Positions 9,365 to 21,420 of a stretch of DNA of 64,000 nt are shown here, one piece after another (position 1 is the first letter of the stretch; every line of letters starts with the position of its first letter). A program made the position numbers and the translations under genes. The notes under the pieces were generated by a model. That model did no database searches and was not told the DNA's origin. It saw only the letters and a list, made by a program, of their open reading frames with translations. Location: positions 496,001 to 560,000 of the forward strand of contig NZ_CCVW01000001.1 in NCBI RefSeq assembly GCF_000756815.1, given 5' to 3'. This DNA is from Legionella massiliensis. GTDB taxonomy: Bacteria > Pseudomonadota > Gammaproteobacteria > Legionellales > Legionellaceae.

Positions 9365-9389
9365 AAATATAGAAAAAACTTTATAAATT

Positions 9390-9980
9390 ATGATAAAGCA
9401 AGGACGTTTAGTAGTTATTCTGCTTATAGGCAGCTGGCTTCAGCTAGGCTGCCTTAGTAGTTTGTGGACAGGTGCTTCGCTATTTTACGATCGCCATAAT
9501 GTCTACAAGCAGGTCGATGATTTTCAACTGGCAACAAAAGCAAATCGAGCGATCTACAAAAATAATGATTTCAAAGAAAGAAATTGTTCGATCGAAATAG
9601 CCGTATTTAACGGAGATATTTTATTGACTGGTTATGCTTCTACTTTGGAGCTCCGCCAAGAGGCTGTTCAACGAATATCCGCGTTAAAAGGATATCGTCG
9701 CATCATCAATCAGATAGATATTAGCTCTAAGCCGGATAATAACGTTGAAGATAGCTGGATTACAGCAAAAATACGAAGCCAAATAATTGCTGATTCAGCA
9801 ATCGATCCCCACGCATTCAAAGTAATAACATCCGATCGAATAGTCTATTTAATGGGAGATGTTCGTCCTCATCAGGCGACTCGAGTGATTAATATAGCCA
9901 GAAATACCGAAGGAGTTGAGCGAGTGGTTAAACTATTTAAATATTTTAATTTAAGTGAAATAGCAGAAACTGATACTTGA
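9390..9980 (+). CDS. Second BON-domain lipoprotein, DolP paralogue
   Basis: The protein (196 residues) repeats the layout of the preceding gene: a signal peptide with a cysteine in WLQLGC, then two BON domains, the second ending VERVVKLFKYF like the first protein's VRKVVKVFQYI. Sequence identity with DolP is moderate, so this is an old tandem duplication rather than a recent one. It starts 25 bases after dolP ends and is probably in the same operon. The lipobox is less perfect than that of dolP. Confidence 0.88.
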   Translation: MIKQGRLVVILLIGSWLQLGCLSSLWTGASLFYDRHNVYKQVDDFQLATKANRAIYKNNDFKERNCSIEIAVFNGDILLTGYASTLELRQEAVQRISALKGYRRIINQIDISSKPDNNVEDSWITAKIRSQIIADSAIDPHAFKVITSDRIVYLMGDVRPHQATRVINIARNTEGVERVVKLFKYFNLSEIAETDT

Positions 9981-9994
9981 TCAAATAATAAACT

Positions 9995-10017
9995 GTGGCC
10001 TGGCATATCCAGGCCAC
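9995..10017. terminator. Hairpin between convergent genes
   Basis: GTGGCCTGG and CCAGGCCAC form a perfect 9-bp stem with a CATAT loop. It ends the lpoA-dolP-BON run and faces a convergent small gene. The downstream U-run is weak (TGTGTACTGTTGTTG), so termination efficiency is uncertain. Confidence 0.6.
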
Positions 10018-10075
10018 TGTGTACTGTTGTTGTCCAAACCAGGAAGTGGCTAACCTGGAGGATGTAATTACTTTA

Positions 10076-10321
10076 TCAATGGAAGCGACCTTTATCCAGT
10101 CGTTTACGAATTTTTCTTAATTTAACTGCACGCAACGTACCTGTAGAGGCATTTGTGTCTTCCTCGTCTTCTTTACCATTTAACCATTGAGCTGGGTGAG
10201 ATCTACAATGTTTCCTATAGGAAATATGATTTTTATCATGTTTGTGATGGAGTCCATCGCCGTAGCGATTGATCATTTTTTCCCGCATACTCGCAGCGGT
10301 GCGCTGTTGCTTTTCAGACAT
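10076..10321 (-). CDS. Small basic protein of unknown function
   Basis: The 81-residue product (from the ATG preceded by AAGGAAAG) is very rich in Lys, Arg and His. It has a run of HHKHDKNH around the middle, an acidic patch KEDEEDTNAS and a basic tail LRKIRKRLDKGRFH. I recognise no family. A longer frame with an upstream start exists, but the strong ribosome-binding site supports the shorter form. The composition suggests binding to nucleic acid or an acidic partner, which is inference only. Confidence 0.65.
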   Translation of the reverse strand: MSEKQQRTAASMREKMINRYGDGLHHKHDKNHISYRKHCRSHPAQWLNGKEDEEDTNASTGTLRAVKLRKIRKRLDKGRFH

Positions 10322-10504
10322 AGATCTTTCCTTATGTTGCGAAGTGAATTGCGCAGGTAAAGTTGGCATCTCTCACTTGGGCGCATACTGATGGTTCCTC
10401 GGTTCAAGCAAAAAAAGACAACAGAACCTATTTAAAATATAAGCAATATGGTCATAATATTCCAGTTGCTTGAAGCAAAAGATAGAGATTAATTACTTGC
10501 GGCG

Positions 10505-10533
10505 TTGATTATCCAAATTGATTACTTTATAAT
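10505..10533 (+). promoter_or_regulatory. Sigma70-type promoter of the atp operon
   Basis: TTGATT at 10505-10510 and TATAAT at 10528-10533 are separated by 17 bp, an excellent match to the housekeeping consensus. Transcription would begin near 10540, leaving a leader of only about ten bases before the atpI ATG. Confidence 0.75.
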
Positions 10534-10548
10534 CCGCGCGTTATAAAG

Positions 10549-11782
<1,234 letters not shown>

Positions 11783-11802
11783 TCATTTTAATTTAATCTT
11801 AG

Positions 11803-12096
<294 letters not shown>

Positions 12097-12108
12097 TAAC
12101 ACCAAATA

Positions 12109-12128
12109 AGGGCGCTTTATTGCGCCCT
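12109..12128 (+). promoter_or_regulatory. Intercistronic hairpin between atpE and atpF
   Basis: AGGGCGC and GCGCCCT form a 7-bp GC-rich stem with a TTTATT loop, 12 bases after atpE. No U-run follows, so it is unlikely to be a full terminator. A role in protecting the upstream mRNA and raising subunit c output would fit the c-ring stoichiometry, but this is inference. Confidence 0.55.
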
Positions 12129-12150
12129 GCATGCTACGGGAGAAAATACC

Positions 12151-12621
12151 TTGGATATTAATTTAACTTTAATTGTGCAAATGCTCGTGTTCCTGGCATT
12201 TGTCTGGTTTACAATGAAATTTGTCTGGCCACCATTGTCAAAGGCGATGGAAGAACGTCAGGACAAAATTGCAGATGGTTTAGCTGCCGCAGAGCGTGGC
12301 CGCAAAGAGCTTGAACTAGCACAGCACCGCGTTAAAGATGATTTGAAACAAGCCAAAACGCAGGCATCGGAAATTGTTGAGAAAGCTAACCGACGTGCTG
12401 CTCAACTGATTGAAGAAGCAAAGGAAGAGGCTAAGCTAGAAGCACAAAGACAAGCAAGAATTGCCCATGAGCAGTTACTGCAAGAAATTAATCGTGCAAA
12501 AGATGATTTGCGTAAGCAGGTTGCCCAATTGGCGATAGCTGGCGCAGAGAGAATTCTTAATCGTGAAGTTGATGCAAAGGCGAACTCTGCGCTGCTTGAT
12601 AACCTGATTGAAGAGATTTGA
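12151..12621 (+). CDS. atpF: F0F1 ATP synthase subunit b
   Basis: Subunit b is the peripheral stalk: one N-terminal membrane helix ([20 protein letters not shown]) followed by a long charged coiled coil to about residue 125 and a delta-binding C-terminus. The length, 156 residues, matches E. coli. The start is a TTG preceded by GGGAG, giving the classic MDINLTLI beginning. It ends one base before atpH. Confidence 0.97.
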   Translation: MDINLTLIVQMLVFLAFVWFTMKFVWPPLSKAMEERQDKIADGLAAAERGRKELELAQHRVKDDLKQAKTQASEIVEKANRRAAQLIEEAKEEAKLEAQRQARIAHEQLLQEINRAKDDLRKQVAQLAIAGAERILNREVDAKANSALLDNLIEEI

Positions 12622-12622
12622 T

Positions 12623-13168
12623 ATGTCAAATACCACTACAATCGCCAGACCCTATGCAAAAGCAATTTTTGAGTATGCCTTAGCTTCACAAAAATTGAGC
12701 CAATGGTCTGAAATACTGCATGAACTTGCTGTTGCAGTATTGGATGATAAGGCGACCCACTTTATTGCAAATCCCGCCGCAACAGTAGAGCAGCAAATAG
12801 AGTTGCTGATGTCTTTATTTACAAAGATTGACGCGAATGAAAAAGCAGCGGTTGAGAACTTGGTCGCTTTATTAGCACATAACAAGCGCCTAATGTTATT
12901 GCCAGATATTAAAGTGCTCTTTGATGCTCTGCGGGCTGAACAAGAAAAGACTCTGCAAGTAAAAGTTATCAGTTTTTCTGAGCTTTCATCTGCGCAACAA
13001 GCTCAATTAGCCAGTTCTTTGAGCCAGCGGTTGCAGCGTCAAGTAACGCTAAGTCTTAGCATTGATAAGTCGCTAATAGGTGGAGCAGTTATCCATGCGG
13101 GAGATTTAATTATTGATGGTTCGGTACGAGGCAAGTTGAATAAACTGCGTACTGATTTAGCCGCGTAA
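12623..13168 (+). CDS. atpH: F0F1 ATP synthase subunit delta
   Basis: Subunit delta links the b-stalk to the top of the alpha3beta3 head. The product of 181 residues begins [19 protein letters not shown], the usual family start. The frame is open slightly further upstream inside atpF, but this ATG is better. The C-terminal signature [26 protein letters not shown] is intact. Confidence 0.97.
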   Translation: MSNTTTIARPYAKAIFEYALASQKLSQWSEILHELAVAVLDDKATHFIANPAATVEQQIELLMSLFTKIDANEKAAVENLVALLAHNKRLMLLPDIKVLFDALRAEQEKTLQVKVISFSELSSAQQAQLASSLSQRLQRQVTLSLSIDKSLIGGAVIHAGDLIIDGSVRGKLNKLRTDLAA

Positions 13169-13185
13169 TAGAGAGGATAGATTTC

Positions 13186-14739
13186 ATGTCAGAACAAGTA
13201 GCATTAAACCCATCTGAAATCAGTGAATTAATCAGAAAAAAAATCGAGCAATTCAACGTTGTATCTGAAGCCAGAAATGTTGGAACAATTGTAAGTTTGA
13301 AAGATGGTATTGTACGTCTTCACGGTCTTGCGGATGTTATGCAAGGTGAAATGATTGAGTTCCCTGGCAGTGTATATGGCTTAGCGTTGAACTTAGAGCG
13401 CGATTCTGTTGGTGCGGTAATCCTCGGTGATTACTCCGAACTCTCAGAGGGTCAAAAAGGTAAATGTACAGGACGTATCCTGGAAGTACCCGTTGGTAAA
13501 GGCTTGCTTGGTCGTGTTGTCGATGCATTGGGTAATCCTATCGATGGCAAAGGCCCAATTGAAGCAGCAAAAATGTCTCCGATTGAAAAAGTTGCTCCTG
13601 GGGTAATTGCCCGTCAATCAGTAGATCAACCGGTACAGACAGGTCTTAAAGCAATTGATGCAATGATTCCTGTTGGTCGTGGTCAGCGTGAGTTGATTAT
13701 TGGTGACCGCCAAACAGGAAAAACAGCGATTGCAATTGATGCCATTATTAACCAAAAAGGAACGGGCGTTAAATGTATCTACGTTGCTGTTGGTCAAAAA
13801 GCGTCTTCAGTTGCTGCAATTGTTCGTAAGTTAGAAGAAAATGGCGCAATGGAACATACCATTGTCGTTGTTGCCGGTGCTTCAGATTCTGCTGCGCTGC
13901 AATTTATAGCACCCTACTCCGGTTGTACTATGGGTGAGTACTTCATGGAACGCGGTGAAGATGCCTTGATTGTTTATGATGATTTAACAAAACAAGCCTG
14001 GGCTTACCGACAAATTTCTCTGCTTCTCCGTCGTCCACCAGGACGTGAAGCTTATCCCGGCGATATTTTCTATCTGCACTCACGACTTTTGGAGCGTGCA
14101 GCAAGAATCAATGCGCAGGAAGTTGAAAGATTAACTAATGGTGAAGTTAAGGGCAAAACAGGTTCTCTTACTGCCTTGCCAGTTATCGAAACACAGGCAG
14201 GGGACGTATCAGCCTTCGTACCTACCAACGTTATTTCTATTACCGATGGCCAGATTTTCCTTGACGTTGATCTGTTCAACTCAGGTGTCCGTCCTGCGAT
14301 TAACTCAGGTTTATCAGTATCTCGGGTTGGTGGCGCGGCTCAGACAAAGATCATGAAAAAGTTGGGTGGTGGTACACGTTTGGCGCTAGCACAGTTCCGT
14401 GAGTTAGAAGCTTTCTCTCAGTTTGCTTCTGATTTGGATGATGCAACACGCAAGCAATTAGAGCGCGGCCAACGTATTACTGAACTGATGAAACAAAAGC
14501 AATATTCACCCTTCTCTGTCGCAGAAATGGCACTATCGCTCTTTATCGTTGAAAAGGGCTATTTGGATGATATTCCTGTTTCTGAGGTTAGCTCTTTCGA
14601 ATCAGCCATTCATGGTTATGTTCGTACCTCACATGCTTCCTTATTGCAGAAAATTAATGAAGCAGGAGGCTATGATGGTGAGATTGAAGCTCAATTGAAA
14701 GCCGCTGTTGAAGAATTCAAACGCAGTGGCAGTTGGTAA
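13186..14739 (+). CDS. atpA: F0F1 ATP synthase subunit alpha
   Basis: Subunit alpha carries the non-catalytic nucleotide sites of F1. The protein has 517 residues with the P-loop GDRQTGKT at about 170-177 and the signature [17 protein letters not shown]. The GER-like [19 protein letters not shown] type region is present as [27 protein letters not shown] lies upstream of the ATG. It is followed by a hairpin before atpG. Confidence 0.99.
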   Translation: MSEQVALNPSEISELIRKKIEQFNVVSEARNVGTIVSLKDGIVRLHGLADVMQGEMIEFPGSVYGLALNLERDSVGAVILGDYSELSEGQKGKCTGRILEVPVGKGLLGRVVDALGNPIDGKGPIEAAKMSPIEKVAPGVIARQSVDQPVQTGLKAIDAMIPVGRGQRELIIGDRQTGKTAIAIDAIINQKGTGVKCIYVAVGQKASSVAAIVRKLEENGAMEHTIVVVAGASDSAALQFIAPYSGCTMGEYFMERGEDALIVYDDLTKQAWAYRQISLLLRRPPGREAYPGDIFYLHSRLLERAARINAQEVERLTNGEVKGKTGSLTALPVIETQAGDVSAFVPTNVISITDGQIFLDVDLFNSGVRPAINSGLSVSRVGGAAQTKIMKKLGGGTRLALAQFRELEAFSQFASDLDDATRKQLERGQRITELMKQKQYSPFSVAEMALSLFIVEKGYLDDIPVSEVSSFESAIHGYVRTSHASLLQKINEAGGYDGEIEAQLKAAVEEFKRSGSW

Positions 14740-14746
14740 ATTATAG

Positions 14747-14775
14747 AGTCTCTAACCTTTTGAAGGTTAGGGACT
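14747..14775 (+). promoter_or_regulatory. Hairpin between atpA and atpG
   Basis: AGTCTCTAACCTT and AAGGTTAGGGACT pair over 13 bp with one G-U, around a TTG loop. It lies in a 98-bp gap, the longest inside the operon after atpI. It could tune the atpA/atpG ratio or mRNA decay; no long U-run follows. Confidence 0.5.
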
Positions 14776-14837
14776 TCATTGATTACACAGATTGTAGTTC
14801 CTTAACTATAACCTGTTGATTAAAGGCGAAGCGAGAT

Positions 14838-17092
<2,255 letters not shown>

Positions 17093-17103
17093 GGCAAACA
17101 GAC

Positions 17104-17526
17104 ATGGCAATAACAATGCACTTAGATATCGTCAGTGCTGAACAAGAAATATTTTCAGGGGTAGTGGAGATGGTTATCGCTACCGGTGAATTAGGTGAGG
17201 TGGGCATAACCCCTGGTCATGCCCCTCTGCTGACAATCCTGAAACCAGGGGAAATTCGTGTAAATCTTCAGAATGATCGTCAGGAAATCTATTATGTTTC
17301 TGGTGGGATGCTTGAAGTGCAACCCTACTATGTAACTGTTTTGGCTGACACTGTTGAACGCGCTGAAGATTTGGATGAGGCTGCCGTCATTGCTGCAAAG
17401 GCAAGGGCTGAGGAAGCTATTTCAAATAAAAGTTCTGATGTTGACTATTCCATCGCAGCTGCTGAATTAGCTCGCGCAGCAGCACAGATACGTGCAATAC
17501 AGAAAGTTCGCAAAAATCTGAAATGA
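17104..17526 (+). CDS. atpC: F0F1 ATP synthase subunit epsilon
   Basis: Epsilon couples the rotor to the c-ring and inhibits ATP hydrolysis. The 140-residue form starts [19 protein letters not shown], matching the family, and has GAGG at a good distance. An in-frame ATG 15 bases earlier would overlap the atpD stop. The N-terminal beta barrel ([17 protein letters not shown]) and the C-terminal helical hairpin are both present. It is the last gene of the operon. Confidence 0.97.
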   Translation: MAITMHLDIVSAEQEIFSGVVEMVIATGELGEVGITPGHAPLLTILKPGEIRVNLQNDRQEIYYVSGGMLEVQPYYVTVLADTVERAEDLDEAAVIAAKARAEEAISNKSSDVDYSIAAAELARAAAQIRAIQKVRKNLK

Positions 17527-17533
17527 TACACTT

Positions 17534-17563
17534 CTACAACTGTCCTATATAGGACAGTTGTAG
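17534..17563 (+). terminator. Terminator of the atp operon
   Basis: A perfect 30-bp palindrome has arms CTACAACTGTCCTAT and ATAGGACAGTTGTAG. It begins eight bases after the atpC stop and is followed by TTCTGTC. The position and perfect pairing make it the likely operon end, although the U-tract is short. Confidence 0.75.
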
Positions 17564-17600
17564 TTCTGTCTAACCTTATGCTAGTAATTAGTTCACATTG

Positions 17601-17705
17601 TTATCCACAGCTTCTGGTTTGATAGAAAAGACAAAAAACTCTGTGAAATCAATAAGATAAAAAATAAAGTCTTGCTTTTCAAGAAAATTTATAAAATTAT
17701 TCACA
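17601..17705 (+). other. Two DnaA boxes flanking an AT-rich stretch
   Basis: TTATCCACA at 17601-17609 is a perfect DnaA box and TTATTCACA at 17697-17705 fits the TTATNCACA consensus in the same orientation. The roughly 85 bp between them is strongly AT-rich. This could be a DnaA-titration or regulatory site upstream of parC, or an unwinding region. oriC itself is expected beside dnaA, left of the window, so I do not call it an origin. Confidence 0.45.
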
Positions 17706-17747
17706 TTTGCGATTGAAATAGGTCATGCTCTCCTATCCTTGCTTTTC

Positions 17748-17880
17748 GTCGCCCTGAGCGCTTCTCGCCATCCTGAGCCCCTTCGCCATACCGAACGCAG
17801 CGAGGGCTCTCCGGGATTGCACTAAGCCACATTCAGGAGATGTATCTCTACGTTCGACATGACGTACGTCTTTGGAGGCG
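17748..17880. repeat. Dispersed palindromic repeat (ATCCTGAGC/CTCCGGGATT family), degenerate copy
   Basis: It contains CTCCGGGATTGCACTAAGCC and then CACATTCAGGAGATG, the loop region shared with elements at 25042-25185, 29227-29378, 41273-41405 and 61732-61868, and TACGTTCGACATGACGTACG shared with the last of these. The arms no longer pair well and clear TAATAGGTCA ends are missing. It occupies the parC upstream region together with the DnaA boxes. Confidence 0.6.
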
Positions 17881-18039
17881 TCCGCAGGAAGGGAGGGGTA
17901 GTCGATTCGAAGTTCTTTCCTTTCTAATCTCAGCAAATTCGCTGCCTGCGAAATAAACTGATAGAATGTTTTTGCCCTATTAACCCTATTTGCACTAGGA
18001 TGAAGTTTATCTGCAAATACAAGCCAGAAAAATAGTGTT

Positions 18040-20286
18040 ATGAATGATGCCATAGAACGTAAACCTCTGACTGAATTTACCGAAAAGGCATACCTTGATT
18101 ATTCAATGTATGTCATTCTCGATAGAGCCCTTCCCCATATTGCTGATGGACTGAAACCTGTACAAAGGCGTATTGTCTATGCCATGTCTGAATTGGGGTT
18201 GAAAGCAACTGCTAAGCATAAAAAATCTGCACGTACCGTAGGGGATGTCTTAGGTAAATTCCATCCGCATGGCGATTCAGCTTGCTATGAAGCAATGGTG
18301 CTAATGGCGCAGCCCTTTTCCTATCGTTATCCCTTTGTTGATGGACAAGGAAACTGGGGGTCAGCCGATGATCCTAAGTCTTTTGCTGCTATGCGTTATA
18401 CAGAAGCCCGCCTGTCGCACTATGCAGAGATTCTATTATCCGAGTTGCAGCAAGGAACTGTTGAGTGGGTTGATAATTTTGATGGTACTTTGCAAGAACC
18501 CTCTCTGCTTCCAGCCAGACTACCCAATGTATTGCTTAATGGAGCGACAGGAATTGCTGTGGGCATGTCATCGGATATTTTGCCTCATAACCTAACCGAA
18601 GTAGCAAATGCCTGTATTCATTTGCTTGATAATCCAAAGGCAGATTTGGCAGAGATTTGTACCTATATAAAAGGACCGGATTTTCCTACAGAAGCGGAGA
18701 TAATCACTCCCGCATCAGCGATTCAGGCGATGTACGAGACGGGTAATGGCTCAGTGAAGATGCGCGCAATCTATCGTGAGGAAAAGCACGATATTGTGAT
18801 TACCGCCCTTCCTTATCAGGTATCAGGTGCAAAGGTGATCGAACAGATTGCCGCCCAGATGCAGCAGAAAAAGCTACCTATGATAGAAGATTTGCGCGAT
18901 GAATCTGATCACGAGCATCCCACGCGGATTGTTATCGTACCCAAATCGAATCGGGTGGATGTTGATGGCTTGATGTCACACCTCTTTGCTACGACGGATC
19001 TTGAACGTAGTTACCGCGTCAATTTCAATATGATTGGCCTGGATGGCAAGCCGCGGGTGAAAGGCCTGTTAACCCTGTTACAAGAATGGCTAACCTATCG
19101 TACAACAACAGTAAAAAGACGGTTGCAGCACCGCTTGGATAAGGTTTTGGATCGCATTCATGTATTAGAAGGTTTGATCACCGCTTATCTAAATATCGAT
19201 GAGGTGATTGCTATTATCCGCGAGCATGACAATCCAAAGCTAGGATTAATGGAGCGCTTTCAGCTGAGTGAAAGGCAGGCTGAAGCAATCCTTGAAATGA
19301 AATTGCGTCATCTAGCCAAATTAGAAGAAATAAAGCTACGTGGCGAATTAGATGAACTATGCAAAGAACGCGATTCATTGCAGGCTATCCTGGCTAGCGA
19401 AAGACGCTTAAAGAGCTTAATTAAAGATGAAATTAAGGCTGATAGAGATCAATATGGTGATGTGCGCCGCTCACCACTAATGGAGCGCCAAGATTCGCAA
19501 GCGCTGAAGGAAGAAGACATCTTACCGAATGAGCCAATCACGGTTGTGTTATCACAAAAAGGTTGGATTCGTGCTGCCAAAGGCTATGACATTGATGGTC
19601 GTGAACTAAGTTATAAAGCTGGTGATGAATTTAAGGCCCAAACCAATGCCAGAAGCAACCAACAGGTTGTGTTTTTCGATAGTGAAGGAAAGGTCTATGC
19701 CTTGCCAGGCCATGTGCTACCTTCCGCGCGAGGACAGGGCGAGCCGCTAACTGGAAAATTAAATCCTGCTGATGGTATGTCATTTCAAGCGCTCATTTCA
19801 GGTGATGCAAATGATTGGGTTCTGCTAGCGAGTGATGCTGGTTATGGTTTTATAACCAGGGTGGAAGAATTGTATGTGAAAAACCGTAACGGTAAAGCCT
19901 GCATTAAATTATCCAAAAATAGTGTGGTTCTCCCCCCGCGGTTGATTAGTGACAAGGAGTCTCAATTAATTGCCGCGGTTACCAGTGCTGGTCGACTACT
20001 TATTTTCCCAGTAGCAGAATTGCCAGAACTTTCCAGGGGCAAAGGGAACAAGATAGTAAATATTCCTACAGCAAAGGCGGAACAACGTGAAGAGTTCGTC
20101 ATTGATATCCAAGTATTAGCTCATGATGACTCATTAACTGTACATGCAGGAAAACGCCATTTTACTTTGAAAGCAGCTGATTTGAATCATTATCTAGGTG
20201 AGCGAGGGCGCCGTGGTAATCGCTTGCCTAGGGGATTACAGAATGTTACGGCCTTGCAGGTTTCAGCGGGGTCTAGTGCTAAGTAG
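18040..20286 (+). CDS. parC: DNA topoisomerase IV subunit A
   Basis: ParC is the DNA-cleaving subunit of topoisomerase IV, which unlinks daughter chromosomes. The 748-residue product has the breakage-reunion domain beginning [20 protein letters not shown], with [26 protein letters not shown] (the quinolone-determining region with Ser/Asp/Glu positions unaltered in kind) and the catalytic tyrosine in [11 protein letters not shown]. The C-terminal part has beta-pinwheel blades. Length and spacing match ParC rather than GyrA. The ribosome-binding site is weak. Confidence 0.97.
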   Translation: MNDAIERKPLTEFTEKAYLDYSMYVILDRALPHIADGLKPVQRRIVYAMSELGLKATAKHKKSARTVGDVLGKFHPHGDSACYEAMVLMAQPFSYRYPFVDGQGNWGSADDPKSFAAMRYTEARLSHYAEILLSELQQGTVEWVDNFDGTLQEPSLLPARLPNVLLNGATGIAVGMSSDILPHNLTEVANACIHLLDNPKADLAEICTYIKGPDFPTEAEIITPASAIQAMYETGNGSVKMRAIYREEKHDIVITALPYQVSGAKVIEQIAAQMQQKKLPMIEDLRDESDHEHPTRIVIVPKSNRVDVDGLMSHLFATTDLERSYRVNFNMIGLDGKPRVKGLLTLLQEWLTYRTTTVKRRLQHRLDKVLDRIHVLEGLITAYLNIDEVIAIIREHDNPKLGLMERFQLSERQAEAILEMKLRHLAKLEEIKLRGELDELCKERDSLQAILASERRLKSLIKDEIKADRDQYGDVRRSPLMERQDSQALKEEDILPNEPITVVLSQKGWIRAAKGYDIDGRELSYKAGDEFKAQTNARSNQQVVFFDSEGKVYALPGHVLPSARGQGEPLTGKLNPADGMSFQALISGDANDWVLLASDAGYGFITRVEELYVKNRNGKACIKLSKNSVVLPPRLISDKESQLIAAVTSAGRLLIFPVAELPELSRGKGNKIVNIPTAKAEQREEFVIDIQVLAHDDSLTVHAGKRHFTLKAADLNHYLGERGRRGNRLPRGLQNVTALQVSAGSSAK

Positions 20287-20308
20287 AGTGAATATCCCGG
20301 GCTTTAAG

Positions 20309-20444
20309 TAATAGGTCACCCCCCCATCCCGAATTTCCGCGGCTTGACCGCGGGAGCTATCGACTCAGGGTGAAGCGCTTCTAACCATTGGGTCCCGCGG
20401 TCAAGCCGCGGGAATTCGATACTGGAGTAGGGGCTGACCTATTA
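20309..20444. repeat. Palindromic MITE-like element, core 2, complete copy
   Basis: The ends are TAATAGGTCA (20309-20318) and TGACCTATTA (20435-20444). The core arms, 20331-20355 and 20393-20417, pair over 25 bp with one mismatch and centre on CGGCTTGACCGCGGGA. The same core occurs at 58331-58449 and, in part, at 24992-25020 and 61870-61970. GCTTTAA flanks both sides (20301-20307 and 20448-20454) as a possible target duplication. It lies between convergent genes. Confidence 0.8.
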
Positions 20445-20450
20445 CGAGCT

Positions 20451-21302
20451 TTAATCCCCCAGTAAAGCCTGTACCTGCAATTTCTGCTCATTAGACAAGG
20501 TTGTTAATGGCAGAGTTGCTAATCCAGCACTGCAATATAAATCCTTGATCTCTCCTCGGGGAAGTGCGTTCAGATGCATTTTAAGCGTGTTTAGATCGCC
20601 GCGCTGCAAAGGGCCAGTAAGCGCCTCAGGTAAATTAGCAGTTTGCTGAATATTACCCAGACTGCTAGTCATTAGATTGACTACCATTTGTTTTGCGATA
20701 TCCTCAGGTATTCCTGCATTATCAAACAATTCAATCGCTGCTGCAGCCAAGGTTAGCAAATAATTCGATGCAATTACTGCTGCTGCGTGATAAAGCGTTT
20801 TGCTCTCGGCCTTTATAGGGATAACCCTTGCTTCTAATCGTTTAAAAAGAGAGGTGATTTTCTCTACTGCTCCTTCATCACCCTCAATGACACAATCACA
20901 ACCACGAAATGCAGCCTTATCGGGATTGCCCCACCGAAATGCCTTGAGTGGGTGAATGGAGGCAATTTGGCAACCAAGTTCTTTCAAAGGCGTTAAAATT
21001 GTAGAGGGCAGAACGCCACTACAGTGGGCGACAATAGTTTGCGGGGCAATGATTTTTTCCTGCGCTAAATATTGAGCTAGTTGAGCGATTCGATCATCGG
21101 GGGTTGTGATAAAGGTTAAATCGGCAAAGGGAAGTTTGTTTAAATCAGCTACGGCGATCCCCGAACCAATTTGCGCTATAGCCATTTCTGCGTTAAGGTA
21201 TTTTTCAGAACAGATGGCCGCTAAATTTACCCCGTCTAGGCCATGCAAGGTTTGAGCAATTGTCTTACCTAGGCGCCCCCCTCCAATAATATTAAATTTC
21301 AC
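20451..21302 (-). CDS. Rossmann-fold / DUF2520 oxidoreductase-like protein
   Basis: The N-terminus KFNIIGGGRLGKTIAQTL is a dinucleotide-binding GxGxxG fold, followed by TTPDDRI and HCSGVLPSTIL. The second half, with SIHPLKAFRW and a helical C-terminal domain (YHAAAVIASNYLLTLAAAA), matches the DUF2520/NADP-oxidoreductase-like family, similar to 6-phosphogluconate or ketopantoate reductases. The substrate is not known. The 283-residue length is typical. Its stop codon lies at the edge of the downstream repeat. Confidence 0.85.
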   Translation of the reverse strand: MKFNIIGGGRLGKTIAQTLHGLDGVNLAAICSEKYLNAEMAIAQIGSGIAVADLNKLPFADLTFITTPDDRIAQLAQYLAQEKIIAPQTIVAHCSGVLPSTILTPLKELGCQIASIHPLKAFRWGNPDKAAFRGCDCVIEGDEGAVEKITSLFKRLEARVIPIKAESKTLYHAAAVIASNYLLTLAAAAIELFDNAGIPEDIAKQMVVNLMTSSLGNIQQTANLPEALTGPLQRGDLNTLKMHLNALPRGEIKDLYCSAGLATLPLTTLSNEQKLQVQALLGD

Positions 21303-21420
21303 TGCTATCCCCCTAATACCAGGCTAAGACAACTTTTAGCACAATCTTTGCTAAAATTTTTCACTTTGTAGCAAAATAATAAGGTATAATAGCCCAAAGT
21401 AGTTTGTAGAGAGTATTATT

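Noticed and set aside
17601-17705. Chromosomal origin oriC
   Set aside because: Only two DnaA boxes are present, and yidC-mnmE at the left edge suggests the origin lies beside dnaA outside the window.
17733-18053. 106-codon minus-strand open frame upstream of parC
   Set aside because: It is read from a dispersed repeat and overlaps the parC start; no ribosome-binding site or family match.
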